Position numbers and translations under genes: made by a program
Source of the DNA: Leptospira fletcheri
Lineage (GTDB): Bacteria > Spirochaetota > Leptospiria > Leptospirales > Leptospiraceae
Length of the DNA: 64,000 bases
Direction: 5' to 3'
Assembly (NCBI RefSeq): GCF_004769195.1
Contig: NZ_RQET01000002.1
Coordinates: forward strand, 62,001 to 126,000
Notes under the pieces: generated by a model
Told to the model about the DNA's origin: nothing
What the model saw: the letters and a program-made list of their open reading frames with translations, nothing else
Databases searched by the model: none
Shown here: piece after piece, positions 47,705 through 59,875 of the stretch
Numbering within the stretch: the first letter of the stretch is position 1
Layout of the letters: each line of letters begins with the position of its first letter

Positions 47705-48460
47705 ATGATCCATCTTAGCGTGAACGTAAATAAAATCGCGACCTTACGGAATTCCCGGGGAGGAAACCACCCGGACCTACTCCATTTCGCAAAATTGGTA
47801 TTGGAAGCGGGAGCCCACGGAATCACGGTCCACCCCAGGGAAGACGAGCGACACATTCGAAAATCCGACGTTTTTGCGCTGAAGAATTTTCTGAAACAAT
47901 ACAACGTTTCCGGAAATACTAAAGTAGAATATAATATAGAAGGAGAGCCCTCTCCCCGTTTTTTGGATCTCGTCCTGGAGGCCGCTCCGGACCAGGCGAC
48001 GTTAGTTCCCGTTATACCCGGAGAGATCACCTCCGACCACGGATTCAACCTCAAAACGGAGGGAGAATCCCTTTTGCCGTATATCGAATCCTTTCGGAAG
48101 GCAGGCATTCGCGTTTCCCTTTTCGTGGAAACGGATCTAGAAAATCTAAAGTACGTTCAATCTACGGGGGCGCACCGTGTGGAATTCTATACGGGACCTT
48201 ATGCGGAAGCGTACGACTCCTCTCCCGAAAAGGGAAAAAAAAGCTTCGAACTCTACAAAGTAGCGGCGGATTCCCTTATCGGAAAAGGGATCGGCATCAA
48301 TGCGGGACACGACTTGGACCAATTCAATCTTTCCGTTTTTTCCAAGCTACCCGGATTGCAGGAAGTCTCCATAGGACATAGGCTGATCTCCTACGCATTG
48401 GAGGTAGGAATCAAGGATTCGATCCGGTCGTATCTGAAAGCTCTTTCGCCAAATCCTTAA
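47705..48460 (+). CDS. pdxJ: Pyridoxine 5'-phosphate synthase
   Basis: PdxJ condenses 3-amino-1-hydroxyacetone phosphate and deoxyxylulose 5-phosphate to pyridoxine 5'-phosphate. The start [17 protein letters not shown] and [17 protein letters not shown] are diagnostic; [11 protein letters not shown] and [13 protein letters not shown] complete the family pattern. 251 residues is normal. The start is ATG 47705 (a GTG two codons upstream is also possible). The last 50 bases overlap the convergent lipoprotein gene. Confidence 0.94.
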   Translation: MIHLSVNVNKIATLRNSRGGNHPDLLHFAKLVLEAGAHGITVHPREDERHIRKSDVFALKNFLKQYNVSGNTKVEYNIEGEPSPRFLDLVLEAAPDQATLVPVIPGEITSDHGFNLKTEGESLLPYIESFRKAGIRVSLFVETDLENLKYVQSTGAHRVEFYTGPYAEAYDSSPEKGKKSFELYKVAADSLIGKGIGINAGHDLDQFNLSVFSKLPGLQEVSIGHRLISYALEVGIKDSIRSYLKALSPNP

Positions 48461-49334
48461 AACGCGCATAAGCGGAGTCTTCGGACAGGAGCAAAAAGGC
48501 GGCCTTCTTTAGTTGGAGGGCCAATTGTTTGGAAGTCTGACCTTCTTTGGAGAGATCTTCCAGACTTTTCCGAAACGTGAACAAATGCTTTTTGGCGCCG
48601 AGAAGATCCTTAGCGGACACCGAAGCCCGAAATTCCTTCCAGGATCGGGTAACTGGATTTTCCGACGGCGCCTTGGGATTTCTTCCGAACTCTCCCGCAA
48701 GATCCCAGACTTTCCTGTATGGATGGTTTTTTTCCAGGGTTTTATAATATTCTAACGAAGGTTTGCGGGAATTCGGTTTTGCCGTCGCAAGGACCGCGGA
48801 GTCGATTCCACATTCCTGAAATATTCCCCGAGACAAAGTCTCCTTGGAAATCTCTCCGGAGGAAACTAAAGGGGAAATCCAGCCGGACGCCTCCGCTTTT
48901 TTCCCCTCTTTACAGGCTTGGACGGCTTTTTTAAGCGCTTGCTCCCCCTCGTCCAGCCGATCGTTTTCCGAAGCCGGCTTCAAATCCGAAAGGGAATTCT
49001 GAAAAACTAATTCCGCATACAAAGGATCCTTCGGGTCCGACGTTTTTGCCCTTTGGGAATATTCGGCCGCAAGTTCCTTCTCCCCCATCGATTGGTACAA
49101 TACCGAAAGATTATAACAGGCCAAACCTCTGTCCGGACGAAGGGACCTGCAAGCGGATCTTAAAAGTTTTAAGGATTGCGCTCTCTCTTCCTCCGTTCCG
49201 TAAAAATCCAGAATCGCCTGTTCTTGGATCAACTCGGCTCCGAAGCGGCCCCCTCCGGGAACGGATACAGACGAGCAACCTAGAGTTCCCAAAAACAGGA
49301 AAAATAAGTTCAGAAAAACGAGAAACAAGGTCAT
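48411..49334 (-). CDS. Lipoprotein with TPR-like repeats
   Basis: A signal ends at the lipobox FLGTLGC (cysteine at residue 20). The mature 287 residues are helical: [28 protein letters not shown] is a TPR-like unit, and others follow more weakly. No catalytic motif is seen. The 3' end overlaps the convergent pdxJ by 50 bases. Confidence 0.68.
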   Translation of the reverse strand: MTLFLVFLNLFFLFLGTLGCSSVSVPGGGRFGAELIQEQAILDFYGTEEERAQSLKLLRSACRSLRPDRGLACYNLSVLYQSMGEKELAAEYSQRAKTSDPKDPLYAELVFQNSLSDLKPASENDRLDEGEQALKKAVQACKEGKKAEASGWISPLVSSGEISKETLSRGIFQECGIDSAVLATAKPNSRKPSLEYYKTLEKNHPYRKVWDLAGEFGRNPKAPSENPVTRSWKEFRASVSAKDLLGAKKHLFTFRKSLEDLSKEGQTSKQLALQLKKAAFLLLSEDSAYARFKDLAKELSDTTGSNP

Positions 49335-49457
49335 TTGCTTTTGTCGATTTTATTTCTCCCGGAAACGAAGGGAACGCCTTTTCGGGGGAATGGATTGACA
49401 GACCCTTTACGAGGTGGAAAATGATCGAAAACAACCCGACCGGCAAGAGGAACCGAA

Positions 49458-51278
49458 TTGAAAAGCCTGAGATCCCTCTCTTTCTCCTTTGTCTCCGTCG
49501 TACTCTGTACGAGTATCTTTTTTTGCGAGCCTTCCTCGGGACACACCAAGACCACCGCGGATTTTACCCTAAAGGATTTCGACAGCGTGGTCAAGACAGT
49601 TGATCGGAACTACATCGATAAAAACATCGATAAAAACCGCGCCTACAAGGATGCGGCGGTATTCGCTCTTTTCTCCCTCCCCCATCCTTTGTACATGTAT
49701 CCCGAAAGTTATTTCAAAGACAGGGAAAAATACGAGGAACCCGACGATATTTTCCCGGGCAAAACGTTCAAGCTCTCTGCCGAAGATAAGTTCCTGTTGC
49801 TCGATCCGGATTATAAGGAAGTGGAAAAAATTCGGGATCGAAAGCTGAAGGAAGAAGCCAACAAACCCAAATTGTCGGGTGAAGAAATCCTAAAATTGGT
49901 GGAAAGGGAGAAAGTCCGCAAGGCGGTACTGTCCGCAAAATGGGAGCAGACCAACTTCTCCAAAAAGGACTTCGATCGAGTTCTCGCTTTCGTAGAAAAG
50001 AATCTCCAAAATTATACTACTTCTCCCCTCAAAGATCCGTTCGGCTCGGAGGAAAACAAGGACAAGGAACCGTTCTCCATCAAAGATGTCTATCTTGCCG
50101 CGGCGAACGGATACCTTTCCTCCTTGGATCCTCATAGCCAGGTGTTTCTGAAAGCCGTATGGGAAGAATCCATGGCCAAGATCGAGGACGGAAGCTTCGA
50201 AGGAATCGGAGCCATCCTGAGCGGAGGCGGAAACAAGGAAGTAGTAGTGGAGAACCCGCTGGAAGGAAGGCCGGCCGTCAACGCCGGAGTGCGTGCCGGT
50301 GACGTCATCCTTGCCGTGGATGGAAAGTCCGTCAAAGGAATGATCCTGGACAAAGTCGTGGAACGCATCAAAGGGAAAAAGGGATCCAAAGTCAGCCTGA
50401 CGATCCGCCGCAAAGGTGTCGCCGGAACCTTGAATATAGATGTGGTTCGCGATACGATCGAAATCAAAAACATCGCGAGCAAGCTCCTCGACGGCCATAC
50501 GTACATCGGTTATATCAAATTGACAGGATTCGTAAAATCGGATCCTTCCGTAGATAAGGAATTCGTACAGCACTTCCGGGAATTGGAAAAACAGGCGCAA
50601 GCCAAAGGCACGAAATTAAAAGCGCTCGTGCTCGATCTTAGAAATAACCCGGGCGGGTATCTGGACTTGGCGATAGACCTGGCGGATATGTTCATCACGA
50701 ACGGACTGATCGTTTCCGTCAAGAGTCCGAACCGTAGCCCGGAAGATTCGAATGCCAGAAACCGAGACCTAACGGATCTCCCGGTGGCTGTATTGATCAA
50801 CGCAAAATCCGCATCCGCGTCCGAGATCGTCGCTTCGGCACTGAAGCACCACGGTAGAGGATTGATCTTGGGAGAACGTTCCTTCGGCAAAGCTACGGTT
50901 CAGAAACTGCAGGAACTTCCCGGAAACGGAGCTTACTATATCAAACTGACCCAATCCAGGTACTACTCCCCTTCCGGGAACACCATACAAGTCGTAGGAG
51001 TAAAACCGGATGTGGAAGTTTCCGGAGAAGAAGACGGCAGCTTTCCTTTCCACTATAGGGAAGAAAATATGTGGAACCATTTGCCCGAGCTTCCGTCCGC
51101 AGCGGAGGAGAAAAGCCATTTCGACGTAAAGAAATTGGACACTTGGGTAAAGGCGAACGGAAAAGCGGATAAATTCATCCAGGAACACAAGAACGATCCG
51201 ATCAAACCGGACTATCAATTGATCCGATCCATCGATTACGTGGAAGCTCTCATCAATACGGGCGCCAAACGCAAATAA
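49458..51278 (+). CDS. S41-family carboxy-terminal processing protease
   Basis: The enzyme cleaves exported proteins near their C-terminus. The signal is lipoprotein-like ([10 protein letters not shown]). A helical N-terminal region (about 30-215) leads to a PDZ domain (about 240-330, GIGAILSGG and [15 protein letters not shown]) and the protease core with [16 protein letters not shown], the serine region [15 protein letters not shown] and the lysine in [10 protein letters not shown] (Ser-Lys dyad). The C-terminus has a further part (520-606) of unknown role. The start is TTG 49458 with AGAGGA in front. A terminator follows at 51292-51320. Confidence 0.88.
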   Translation: MKSLRSLSFSFVSVVLCTSIFFCEPSSGHTKTTADFTLKDFDSVVKTVDRNYIDKNIDKNRAYKDAAVFALFSLPHPLYMYPESYFKDREKYEEPDDIFPGKTFKLSAEDKFLLLDPDYKEVEKIRDRKLKEEANKPKLSGEEILKLVEREKVRKAVLSAKWEQTNFSKKDFDRVLAFVEKNLQNYTTSPLKDPFGSEENKDKEPFSIKDVYLAAANGYLSSLDPHSQVFLKAVWEESMAKIEDGSFEGIGAILSGGGNKEVVVENPLEGRPAVNAGVRAGDVILAVDGKSVKGMILDKVVERIKGKKGSKVSLTIRRKGVAGTLNIDVVRDTIEIKNIASKLLDGHTYIGYIKLTGFVKSDPSVDKEFVQHFRELEKQAQAKGTKLKALVLDLRNNPGGYLDLAIDLADMFITNGLIVSVKSPNRSPEDSNARNRDLTDLPVAVLINAKSASASEIVASALKHHGRGLILGERSFGKATVQKLQELPGNGAYYIKLTQSRYYSPSGNTIQVVGVKPDVEVSGEEDGSFPFHYREENMWNHLPELPSAAEEKSHFDVKKLDTWVKANGKADKFIQEHKNDPIKPDYQLIRSIDYVEALINTGAKRK

Positions 51279-51291
51279 ACGAAGTCGAAAG

Positions 51292-51320
51292 CCCGCGATC
51301 TCCTGATCGCGGGTATTTTC
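51292..51320 (+). terminator. Intrinsic terminator between the S41 protease gene and nadB
   Basis: CCCGCGATC/GATCGCGGG (51292-51300 and 51305-51313) is a perfect 9-base stem with a TCCT loop, followed by TATTTTC. It separates the protease gene from nadB, whose start is 15 bases beyond. Confidence 0.85.
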
Positions 51321-51334
51321 CGGGGACTTAAATC

Positions 51335-52936
51335 ATGCCAAGAATTCGGACCGACTTTCTGATTATCGGGAGCGGCATTACCGGACTTTTCCAAGCCTTA
51401 AAGTTGGTTCCTTACGGCGACGTAACCATCATCACCAAAAAGTCGGATTACGAATCCAACACGAACTACGCGCAAGGAGGCATTGCATCCGTATTTGCGG
51501 AGGGAGATAAATTTGAGGACCATGTGCGTGATACTCTGGAATCGGGAGCGGGACTCTGCGATCCGGAAGCAGTACGGATCCTGGTCCAGGAAGGCCCGGC
51601 GCTAGTAAAGGAACTCCTCGAATACGGGGTTCCGTTCAATCTGGATTCCCAAGGCGCGTTCGATCTGCATAGAGAAGGCGGTCACGGCACGAGTAGGATC
51701 GTTCACGCGCACGACCGGACCGGACGGGAAATCGAAAAAACCCTGCTCGAAATCGTAAAAAGAAATCCGAATATTCAAATCTTAGAATATCATACTCTTG
51801 TAGATTTGATCACCCCCCACCATCTGAAAAGGAAAGGATTGATCTGCTTCGGCGCCTATGTATTGTCCAACCATAGCGGAGAAGTGATTCCTATCCTGGC
51901 CAAGAGAACCGTACTTGCGAGCGGCGGAGCGGGACAGGTATATTCCCACACGACGAACCCGAAGATTGCGACCGGAGACGGAGTGGCTTGCGCTTACCGT
52001 GCAGGCGCTGTGATTAAAAATATGGAATTTTACCAATTCCATCCTACCTCCCTCTATCATGAAAAAGGCGAATCCTTTTTGATCTCGGAAGCGGTCCGAG
52101 GTAAAGGAGCGGTATTGCTCGGCATGGACGGGGAACCTTTCATGAAAAAATACCATCCGATGGCGGACCTCGCTACCAGAGATATCGTCGCACGTGCGAT
52201 CGACGCGGAAATGAAGCGGTCCGGAGCTCCGCATGTTTGGCTGGACATCTCCCACAGACCCGCGGACCAGATCAAGGCCGCCTTCCCTTCCATTTATGAA
52301 AAATGCCTGGAACTCGGGATCGACATCACCTCTCAGCCGATTCCCGTGGTACCCGCAGCGCATTTCATGTGCGGAGGCGTGGCAACGGACCTCCAAGGAA
52401 AAACGAATATTTCCAACCTTTATGCTGCCGGCGAAGTGGCCTGCACCGGTGTGCACGGAGGCAATCGCCTCGCTTCCAACAGCCTTTTAGAATGCTTGGT
52501 TTTTTCCAATCGGATCGCTTTGGATGTGAAGCATACCCCTCCCGAATTCCTGCCGGAACATGACCAAATCCCTCCTTGGAATAAGGAAGGCCTGGTCAAT
52601 ACCGAGGAATGGGTGTTGATTTCCCACGATTTAGTGGAGATCAAAAATACGATGTCGAACTATGTGGGAATAGTGCGCTCCGATTTACGCTTGGAACGCG
52701 CATTGCGACGAATGGATCTGATCTTTTCCGAGGTACGGAATTACTACAAGCGCACGATCATAACCGCACCCCTTCTGGAACTCAGAAATCTCGTTTTAGT
52801 CGGAGAACTGATTATCCGCGCGGCCCTTTCCAGAAAGGAAAGTAGAGGGCTTCACTATTCCACGGATTATCCGGAAAATAGGGCGCCTTCCAGACATGAT
52901 ACGGTATTGGTGGACGATACCGTCCTCAGAGGATGA
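51335..52936 (+). CDS. nadB: L-aspartate oxidase
   Basis: NadB oxidises L-aspartate to iminoaspartate, the first step of de novo NAD synthesis. The FAD site is [15 protein letters not shown] (residues 8-22). The succinate-dehydrogenase-like active region includes [19 protein letters not shown], and [27 protein letters not shown] is typical. The length (533) is normal. NadA and NadC genes are not in the window. Confidence 0.94.
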   Translation: MPRIRTDFLIIGSGITGLFQALKLVPYGDVTIITKKSDYESNTNYAQGGIASVFAEGDKFEDHVRDTLESGAGLCDPEAVRILVQEGPALVKELLEYGVPFNLDSQGAFDLHREGGHGTSRIVHAHDRTGREIEKTLLEIVKRNPNIQILEYHTLVDLITPHHLKRKGLICFGAYVLSNHSGEVIPILAKRTVLASGGAGQVYSHTTNPKIATGDGVACAYRAGAVIKNMEFYQFHPTSLYHEKGESFLISEAVRGKGAVLLGMDGEPFMKKYHPMADLATRDIVARAIDAEMKRSGAPHVWLDISHRPADQIKAAFPSIYEKCLELGIDITSQPIPVVPAAHFMCGGVATDLQGKTNISNLYAAGEVACTGVHGGNRLASNSLLECLVFSNRIALDVKHTPPEFLPEHDQIPPWNKEGLVNTEEWVLISHDLVEIKNTMSNYVGIVRSDLRLERALRRMDLIFSEVRNYYKRTIITAPLLELRNLVLVGELIIRAALSRKESRGLHYSTDYPENRAPSRHDTVLVDDTVLRG

Positions 52937-52947
52937 CATGACAGTCC

Positions 52948-54471
52948 TCAAAATACGTGGCTGAAATTTACGAATAACTGTTCGTCTTCTCGCGATTTCG
53001 CATAATCGATCATGATAATCGTTGCTTGGTTCCAAGCGATCCGGAGTCCGAGTCCCCTGGAATATTTGTAACCTTGGGTTCCGACCTTATGTTCGTCGTC
53101 CCAAACCCTCCCGAAATCGAAAAAAGGAACGATATTGAACGCGAAATATTCCCCGCCTACGGATGCTTCCGCGAATTTCCATCGTACTTCCAGGTTTCCC
53201 CAACCCATCACTCTTCCGACGAACCGATCCTGCTTGTATCCTCTGAGCGTTCTCAATCCCCCTAAACCGCCGATGACGCCCTCGGTTCCCCATAGGTTTC
53301 TATATTCGAAAAACGGAGTATTCCCGTCTGTCAGCCCCATGCCGAATCGGCTCGCCAAGACCAACTTGTCGAAAACTTTCGGAAAAGGACTATAAAAGAA
53401 TTTACCCTGGGTAAAAAATTTCTGGAAATCGAAATCGGAGCCGATGGCCTTACTGGACTTTTCATACGTTCCTTCGATGAACATCCCGCTGTTCGGGTCC
53501 GGCTCGAAGTCGCGGGTATCGTACACTAGTCCGATCCGGACCGTGTTCACATATCCTCCCCCGTATCCCAGGATTTTTCCCGCCTCCTGATCCTCGGTCA
53601 ATCTAGTCTTACCGTTCGGAACCTTGGCGCCGGTTTTGAACGGATCTCCTCCCAAAACCGGATCATGACCTTGCACGAATTTTCCGTCGAAGGTATGGAC
53701 GATATTATTCGAAGCTTTGATCCCAGCGACTAACCTCACCGTTCCGCCTACGTACGACCTTTCCGTACTTAGATTGATCATCGGAGTCTGGATCTCGTAC
53801 CGATTGTACATCCGGTCCGTAACCACGAATCCCGGCTGACTTGGAATCCCGGTATACGTGTTGCCGTTGTAGCGTACCGGATCCTGAGGTCCCCCGGGAC
53901 GCCAATAATCCAGATTGTCCGCTTGATTTTGGTACGTCGTATTTGTATATAAATTGCCGCCCGGTTGGTTTCTATCCCGATAACTCAGGTTTTTCATGGA
54001 ATCTTCCCCGATTCCGAAATACAAGGTGGTTGGGGTGATCGTCATAAAAGCGTCCGCCCTCAACCTCCACTGCGTATTCGCGATGAACGGCATATCCAAA
54101 CTGAGCTGATGGTACTGCGCGTTCTTATTCGTGTCGAAGTACTGCGCAAAAAAGCGCAGTCGGTACGGGGTATAATCGAACAATGGATCGGTTTTTTTCC
54201 CGTTATTGTACGCGTAAGCGCGAACCCCGTATCCGATCCCTTCGTTAGGATCCGAATTGATAAGCGGCAAACCGGTCGGATACCAACCTTCCTTTTTTTG
54301 ATCCAGGTCCTTTTTACAGAGCTGCTTGGTAGGATCCATAGGAAAAGGAAGGTTCGTTCTGGGAACTGGTTTTTCGCATCCTCCCGAGGGAGGAGGAGCT
54401 TCGGAGCGGATCGATTCGGCAGTAAATGCGAATATTAGAATATAAAGAAATTGGATCCTATGAATCTTCAT
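52948..54471 (-). CDS. Omp85/D15-like outer-membrane barrel (DUF5982), paralogue B
   Basis: A signal (residues 1-23) is followed by a conserved N-terminal segment with [14 protein letters not shown] and [19 protein letters not shown] (DUF5982-like) and then about 400 residues of barrel strands rich in glycine and aromatic residues ending in [30 protein letters not shown] resembles the D15 (Omp85/TamA) signature loop LRGY. It is the third gene of an operon with the DUF1566 lipoprotein and its paralogue at 55202-56722; the two barrels are closely similar along their whole length. The function is not known; protein insertion or lipid/sugar transport are possible. Confidence 0.8.
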   Translation of the reverse strand: MKIHRIQFLYILIFAFTAESIRSEAPPPSGGCEKPVPRTNLPFPMDPTKQLCKKDLDQKKEGWYPTGLPLINSDPNEGIGYGVRAYAYNNGKKTDPLFDYTPYRLRFFAQYFDTNKNAQYHQLSLDMPFIANTQWRLRADAFMTITPTTLYFGIGEDSMKNLSYRDRNQPGGNLYTNTTYQNQADNLDYWRPGGPQDPVRYNGNTYTGIPSQPGFVVTDRMYNRYEIQTPMINLSTERSYVGGTVRLVAGIKASNNIVHTFDGKFVQGHDPVLGGDPFKTGAKVPNGKTRLTEDQEAGKILGYGGGYVNTVRIGLVYDTRDFEPDPNSGMFIEGTYEKSSKAIGSDFDFQKFFTQGKFFYSPFPKVFDKLVLASRFGMGLTDGNTPFFEYRNLWGTEGVIGGLGGLRTLRGYKQDRFVGRVMGWGNLEVRWKFAEASVGGEYFAFNIVPFFDFGRVWDDEHKVGTQGYKYSRGLGLRIAWNQATIIMIDYAKSREDEQLFVNFSHVF

Positions 54472-54492
54472 GGCTACAAGCCAATTCGGAGA

Positions 54493-55182
54493 TCAGGGTC
54501 GGACGCAACGGATATAATATCGGCTAGTTTTGGACGCCATAAAATCGGCGCCGAACTGACTCTGCGCAAAGCTGACCGCTCTTGCTGTCTGTCCCGAGGA
54601 ATCCTGCTCGTTGGCCCAGGAACTCCAATAATAATCCTCGATCGTATCCGGAAATTTGAGGAGCATTTCGTTTCTACCCGAAGAACCGAGAGCTTTCAAC
54701 TCGCCGTACGTCGCCACCCTCCAATCCGTTTTTCCCGCAGTCCTGTCCGAAGAACAGTTGTTAAAAGCTTCCGAAGAACCTCCTACGCCGATTTGGGAAA
54801 CGTTCGTAAGAGTTTGAGGAGTAGAAACGGTATTGCACGCGTTGGAAGTCTGATTGCAATATTGGTATTGCGCGGCGCCGAATCCGGAATTCGAAATGCC
54901 TCCTCCTTCGCAGGAATAACCTCCGGAAGTATTTACGTACGTTTGGCCTTGGGAACAAACCTTCCAGGTCAACCCGGTCGCGGAATTCGTAATCGTTCCG
55001 TCTCCGTTGGAATGAAAGACACTGAAAAAGATCGCACCCGCAATCAGGAGACTTGCATCCTCGTTCTGGAACCCCAGAGTGTTTTTTGCCGGTTTTTCCT
55101 CGCATCCGATCACGGATAGCCCCAAGGATAAGATCAAAAGTGCCGCTTGGTAAGAGAAACGGAAACGTTCGAATTTTTTCAT
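54493..55182 (-). CDS. DUF1566 (Lcl C-terminal domain-like) lipoprotein
   Basis: I start at ATG 55182 (MKKFERF). The signal ends in LSVIGC, a lipobox. The rest is one DUF1566 domain: TITNSATGLTWKVC, KTDWRVATYGELKAL, YYWSSWANEQ and a C-terminal YYIRCVRP. The domain occurs in surface proteins such as the Lcl adhesin. It lies between two barrel paralogues, 19 and 21 bases from each, and is transcribed with them. An adhesive or sugar-binding surface role is inference. Confidence 0.82.
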   Translation of the reverse strand: MKKFERFRFSYQAALLILSLGLSVIGCEEKPAKNTLGFQNEDASLLIAGAIFFSVFHSNGDGTITNSATGLTWKVCSQGQTYVNTSGGYSCEGGGISNSGFGAAQYQYCNQTSNACNTVSTPQTLTNVSQIGVGGSSEAFNNCSSDRTAGKTDWRVATYGELKALGSSGRNEMLLKFPDTIEDYYWSSWANEQDSSGQTARAVSFAQSQFGADFMASKTSRYYIRCVRP

Positions 55183-55201
55183 GACGACTGGCGACCTCTC
55201 G

Positions 55202-56722
<1,521 letters not shown>

Positions 56723-56756
56723 TCAACGCTCGGGAAATTTAAATACGATTTCGCAA

Positions 56757-56784
56757 GTTATAGAGGCCTCCTAGACCCTGTCAA
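56757..56784 (-). promoter_or_regulatory. Promoter of the barrel-lipoprotein-barrel operon
   Basis: On the minus strand TTGACA (56784-56779) and TATAAC (56762-56757) are separated by 16 bases, 34 bases before the ATG of barrel A at 56722. It is a nearly ideal sigma-70-type promoter and the best one I see in the window. Confidence 0.7.
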
Positions 56785-56947
56785 ATTTATTCCAGGAAAA
56801 GCAGATGATCGACAAGGTTGGAAAGAGCGGAACTAGAATCTTGGACCTAAAACAAAACAATTGTTCGAAATAGAATTGTAATCTTGGAATGGGAATTCCG
56901 AAAGGAAACCCTCAGGTCTTTCCGAAATCCAGAACGATGCGTTTGAT

Positions 56948-57436
56948 TTAATTCTGGAGTATTAGAATTATTTGATCTTGTAAGACCAGGTCTCCGGGGG
57001 AAACCCGGACCTCTTCCACTTGGGAATCCGATCCCGCCTTTAAAGCATGCTCCATCTTCATCGCTTCGACCACGGCAAGGATCTGTCCTTTCCGGACAGC
57101 ATCTCCGGTTGCGACTTCCACTCGAATCACTTTGCCAGGCATGGGACTTTTGATTTCCCTTTGAGCGGAATCGGAGGAACCGCTTTCCCTACCTTTCAGA
57201 AGAAATTGAAAACTCCTTCCTCTCGTATGAATGAAAATCCTTCCTCCGGAAAATAGTGCGATGGATCCGTCGGGGAGAGAATAATGTCCTTCCTTTTCCA
57301 AGGTCCAAACGGAATGGGCCAAAACGGATTCCCAATTTCCCGTCTCCGAATCCAAGAGCCTTGCGGACGCGGTTCCTTCTCCCAAATCCAACAGAAATTC
57401 CCTGTCTTTCCAGCGAAGTCTGTACAAAGTGCTCAT
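56948..57436 (-). CDS. Biotin carboxyl carrier-type protein
   Basis: The 162-residue protein ends in a biotinyl domain (about residues 95-162) with VVEAMKMEHAL, where the lysine takes biotin. Before it is a beta-rich region of unknown fold. It starts at ATG 57436, overlapping the biotin carboxylase stop by 4 bases. Together they form the carboxylase half-reaction; a carboxyltransferase subunit is not encoded here. Confidence 0.86.
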   Translation of the reverse strand: MSTLYRLRWKDREFLLDLGEGTASARLLDSETGNWESVLAHSVWTLEKEGHYSLPDGSIALFSGGRIFIHTRGRSFQFLLKGRESGSSDSAQREIKSPMPGKVIRVEVATGDAVRKGQILAVVEAMKMEHALKAGSDSQVEEVRVSPGDLVLQDQIILILQN

Positions 57437-58908
57437 TTCCGAATTTCCCATAGATCCTTTGGCCCGATCGCATCCCAAATCGAGGAGGCTTTTTTTCGTC
57501 TTCCGAGCAGCAAAGAGGCGACTTTTGCCAAAGCGTCCTTTTCCTCCCCTTCTCCGCCGACGGAAATCTGATGCCGCTCTAAGAAGTGAGTGTTCGTGTT
57601 TCCCTTGGTAAATTCGGGATGGGCAAGAATTCCCTTCAGGTAAGAAGCATTCGTGGTCGGCCCGAAAACCACCGTATTTTCCAAAGCCTGGATCAGGTTT
57701 TTACGCGCCTCTTCTCTCGTTTTTCCGTTGCCGATGATCTTTGCCAGCATGGGATCGTAATACAGGGAAACCTCGGAGCCGGTTTCCACTCCGCTATCCA
57801 CCCGTACGTTTTGGATCTCCGGAAAGGAGGCATATTCGATTTTTCCGATAGAAGGGAGAAATTCGTTCTCAGGATCCTCCGCATACAACCTGGCTTCTAT
57901 CGCGTGTCCGGACTGCTTGACTGCCGAACCTGCTAAGAGCTCGCCCAAGGTTTTTCCTTCCGCGATTCGGATCTGCCATTCTACCAAATCGATTCCGGTT
58001 ACAATTTCGGTGACTGGATGCTCTACTTGGAGTCGTGTATTCATCTCCAGAAAGTAGAACGCTCCGTCTTCCCCTAAAATAAATTCCACCGTTCCGGCTC
58101 CGAGATACCCGATGGAAGAAGCTGCCTTCACGGCGACCGCGCAGATTTCTTCCTTCAATTTCGGATCCAGATTCGGTGCAGGCGACTCTTCGATCACCTT
58201 TTGGTGCCTCCTCTGGATGGAACATTCCCTCTCGAAGAGATGGATCACCTTCCCCTTGGAATCTCCGAAAACCTGTACCTCTATATGTCTAGGATTGGAT
58301 ACGTATTTCTCCAAGAAGACGCGCGAATCTCCGAACGCGTTGGAGGCTTCCCTTTGAGCGGATTCCAAGGAAGAAAGGAATTCCTCTTCGGAATATACCC
58401 TCTTCATACCTTTTCCCCCGCCTCCCGCGCTCGCCTTGATCATCACGGGAAAGCCGATCTTCTTTGCTTCGTTTAACAAAATTTTAGAATCTTGCGTATT
58501 CCCGTCCGTCCCGGGTACTACCGGAACTCCCGCAGCGATCATCGCTTCCCGGGATCGTATCTTGTCTCCCATCAAATCCACGCTTTCCGGTCTGGGGCCC
58601 AAAAAAAGGATCCCCGCCTGCGCGAGCGCCTGTGCAAATTCGGTCTTTTCGGAAAGGAATCCGTAGCCGGGGTGCACGGCGTCCGCACCGGTTTCACGGA
58701 CTGCCTTCAAAACCGAAGGAACGGAAAGATAGGATTTGGACGGCTCGGACTCTCCGAGGTAATAGGAAAGATCCGCGTTTTTCACGAAGGGAGAATTTCT
58801 GTCCGCATCCGAATAGACCGCCACGGTTCGGATTCCCAACCGTTTGCAGGTTCTCTGGATTCGAAGTGAAATTTCTCCTCGGTTGGCGATGAGTAGGGTA
58901 TGGATCAC
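57433..58908 (-). CDS. Biotin carboxylase subunit of an acyl-CoA carboxylase
   Basis: The protein (491 residues, from GTG 58908) has the biotin carboxylase N-terminus LLIANRGEISLRIQR, the ATP-grasp glycine loop KASAGGGGKGM, and FLEMNTRLQVEHPVTE. It carboxylates biotin on the carrier using ATP and bicarbonate. The GTG start overlaps the stop of the upstream acyltransferase (GTGA) by 4 bases, so the three genes are translationally coupled. The acyl-CoA substrate (propionyl, acetyl or other) is set by the missing carboxyltransferase. Confidence 0.9.
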   Translation of the reverse strand: MIHTLLIANRGEISLRIQRTCKRLGIRTVAVYSDADRNSPFVKNADLSYYLGESEPSKSYLSVPSVLKAVRETGADAVHPGYGFLSEKTEFAQALAQAGILFLGPRPESVDLMGDKIRSREAMIAAGVPVVPGTDGNTQDSKILLNEAKKIGFPVMIKASAGGGGKGMKRVYSEEEFLSSLESAQREASNAFGDSRVFLEKYVSNPRHIEVQVFGDSKGKVIHLFERECSIQRRHQKVIEESPAPNLDPKLKEEICAVAVKAASSIGYLGAGTVEFILGEDGAFYFLEMNTRLQVEHPVTEIVTGIDLVEWQIRIAEGKTLGELLAGSAVKQSGHAIEARLYAEDPENEFLPSIGKIEYASFPEIQNVRVDSGVETGSEVSLYYDPMLAKIIGNGKTREEARKNLIQALENTVVFGPTTNASYLKGILAHPEFTKGNTNTHFLERHQISVGGEGEEKDALAKVASLLLGRRKKASSIWDAIGPKDLWEIRK

Positions 58909-59702
58909 TTCGCCTTTACCGTCTCGGGCTGACGGACGGTTCCGATCTGTTTGTCCAATGCATCTTTTTCCCGAACCATGATTTCTTGTAAGGAATCGCG
59001 AAAGGCTTCCCAAGTTTGGAATTCCGTAGGATCGAATCTCCCCACGTATTTGTAGCCTACAGTCACGTTTTTCGGATCGGTTTGGTAGCGAGTAATCCCC
59101 GATTTCAGTACGATTACTACCGGTATCTTATTTTCGAAGGCGATCTTGACCATCCCTTTCAGAAGCGGTTGGATCTCCTCCGAATACGAATTGTGTCCTT
59201 CAGGATAGACGATATAGGAGGTCGTACCCAGACCTTTCAGCAGGTTTCGTACAGAAACCGCGATGGTAGTCGCTTTGGAGGCTTCGAAGACCTGCGATCC
59301 CATCGCTTTCATCCACCAATACGCGACCAGGGTTTTCTTGATCACTTGGTTTGCGAGATAGGGTTTGTTTACGACCAGGCAATCATAGGGAAAATCGATC
59401 TCGTTCACGTGATTCAAAAAAATCATATGCCCGGTTTCCGGAATCGGAATTTCATTCGTAAGAATCAGGTTCGTGTTGGTCATCTTACGCACTGCTCCGC
59501 CCCAGGTCTTGGATCCTTTCAGGAAGGCTGCATACTGCTTGGAACGGTTTCCGGATAAAGAATAAAAAATTCCTTTGATCATGGAAGGGAAAGCGGTGGT
59601 TAACACCAATCGAACGGTGATCACGTAGGTACGGACAACCAGCTTCCTATATTCCTTAGAGAATCGACCCAGCCGACTTTCCATAAACTTGAATGGATTC
59701 AT
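58905..59702 (-). CDS. Lysophospholipid acyltransferase-family protein
   Basis: The motif NHVNEID (HX4D) and VYPEGHNS mark the PlsC fold. One hydrophobic segment near residues 20-40 suggests membrane attachment. 265 residues. It is the first gene of the operon with the biotin carboxylase and carrier, so a supply of (methyl)malonyl units for acyl chains next to acyl transfer to lipid is an attractive but unproven link. Confidence 0.82.
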   Translation of the reverse strand: MNPFKFMESRLGRFSKEYRKLVVRTYVITVRLVLTTAFPSMIKGIFYSLSGNRSKQYAAFLKGSKTWGGAVRKMTNTNLILTNEIPIPETGHMIFLNHVNEIDFPYDCLVVNKPYLANQVIKKTLVAYWWMKAMGSQVFEASKATTIAVSVRNLLKGLGTTSYIVYPEGHNSYSEEIQPLLKGMVKIAFENKIPVVIVLKSGITRYQTDPKNVTVGYKYVGRFDPTEFQTWEAFRDSLQEIMVREKDALDKQIGTVRQPETVKAK

Positions 59703-59875
59703 GCAAGGCTATGCTCTCGGAAAGGACGCCGCGTGAAAAGTACTTTATGAAGGTCCGGAAATTCCGGGAATCGGTTCGGATCCGAAATCGTAATATTCGA
59801 TCCGAACCTTTGCTTAACGAACGGCATTCAGCGAAATCCTTTCCTCCGAAAAGGAACGGAAAGGATTCTAGAAAA

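Noticed and set aside
54451..55119. 222-residue plus-strand frame
   Set aside because: It is antisense to the DUF1566 lipoprotein, and its composition is arginine-rich and unlike a real protein.
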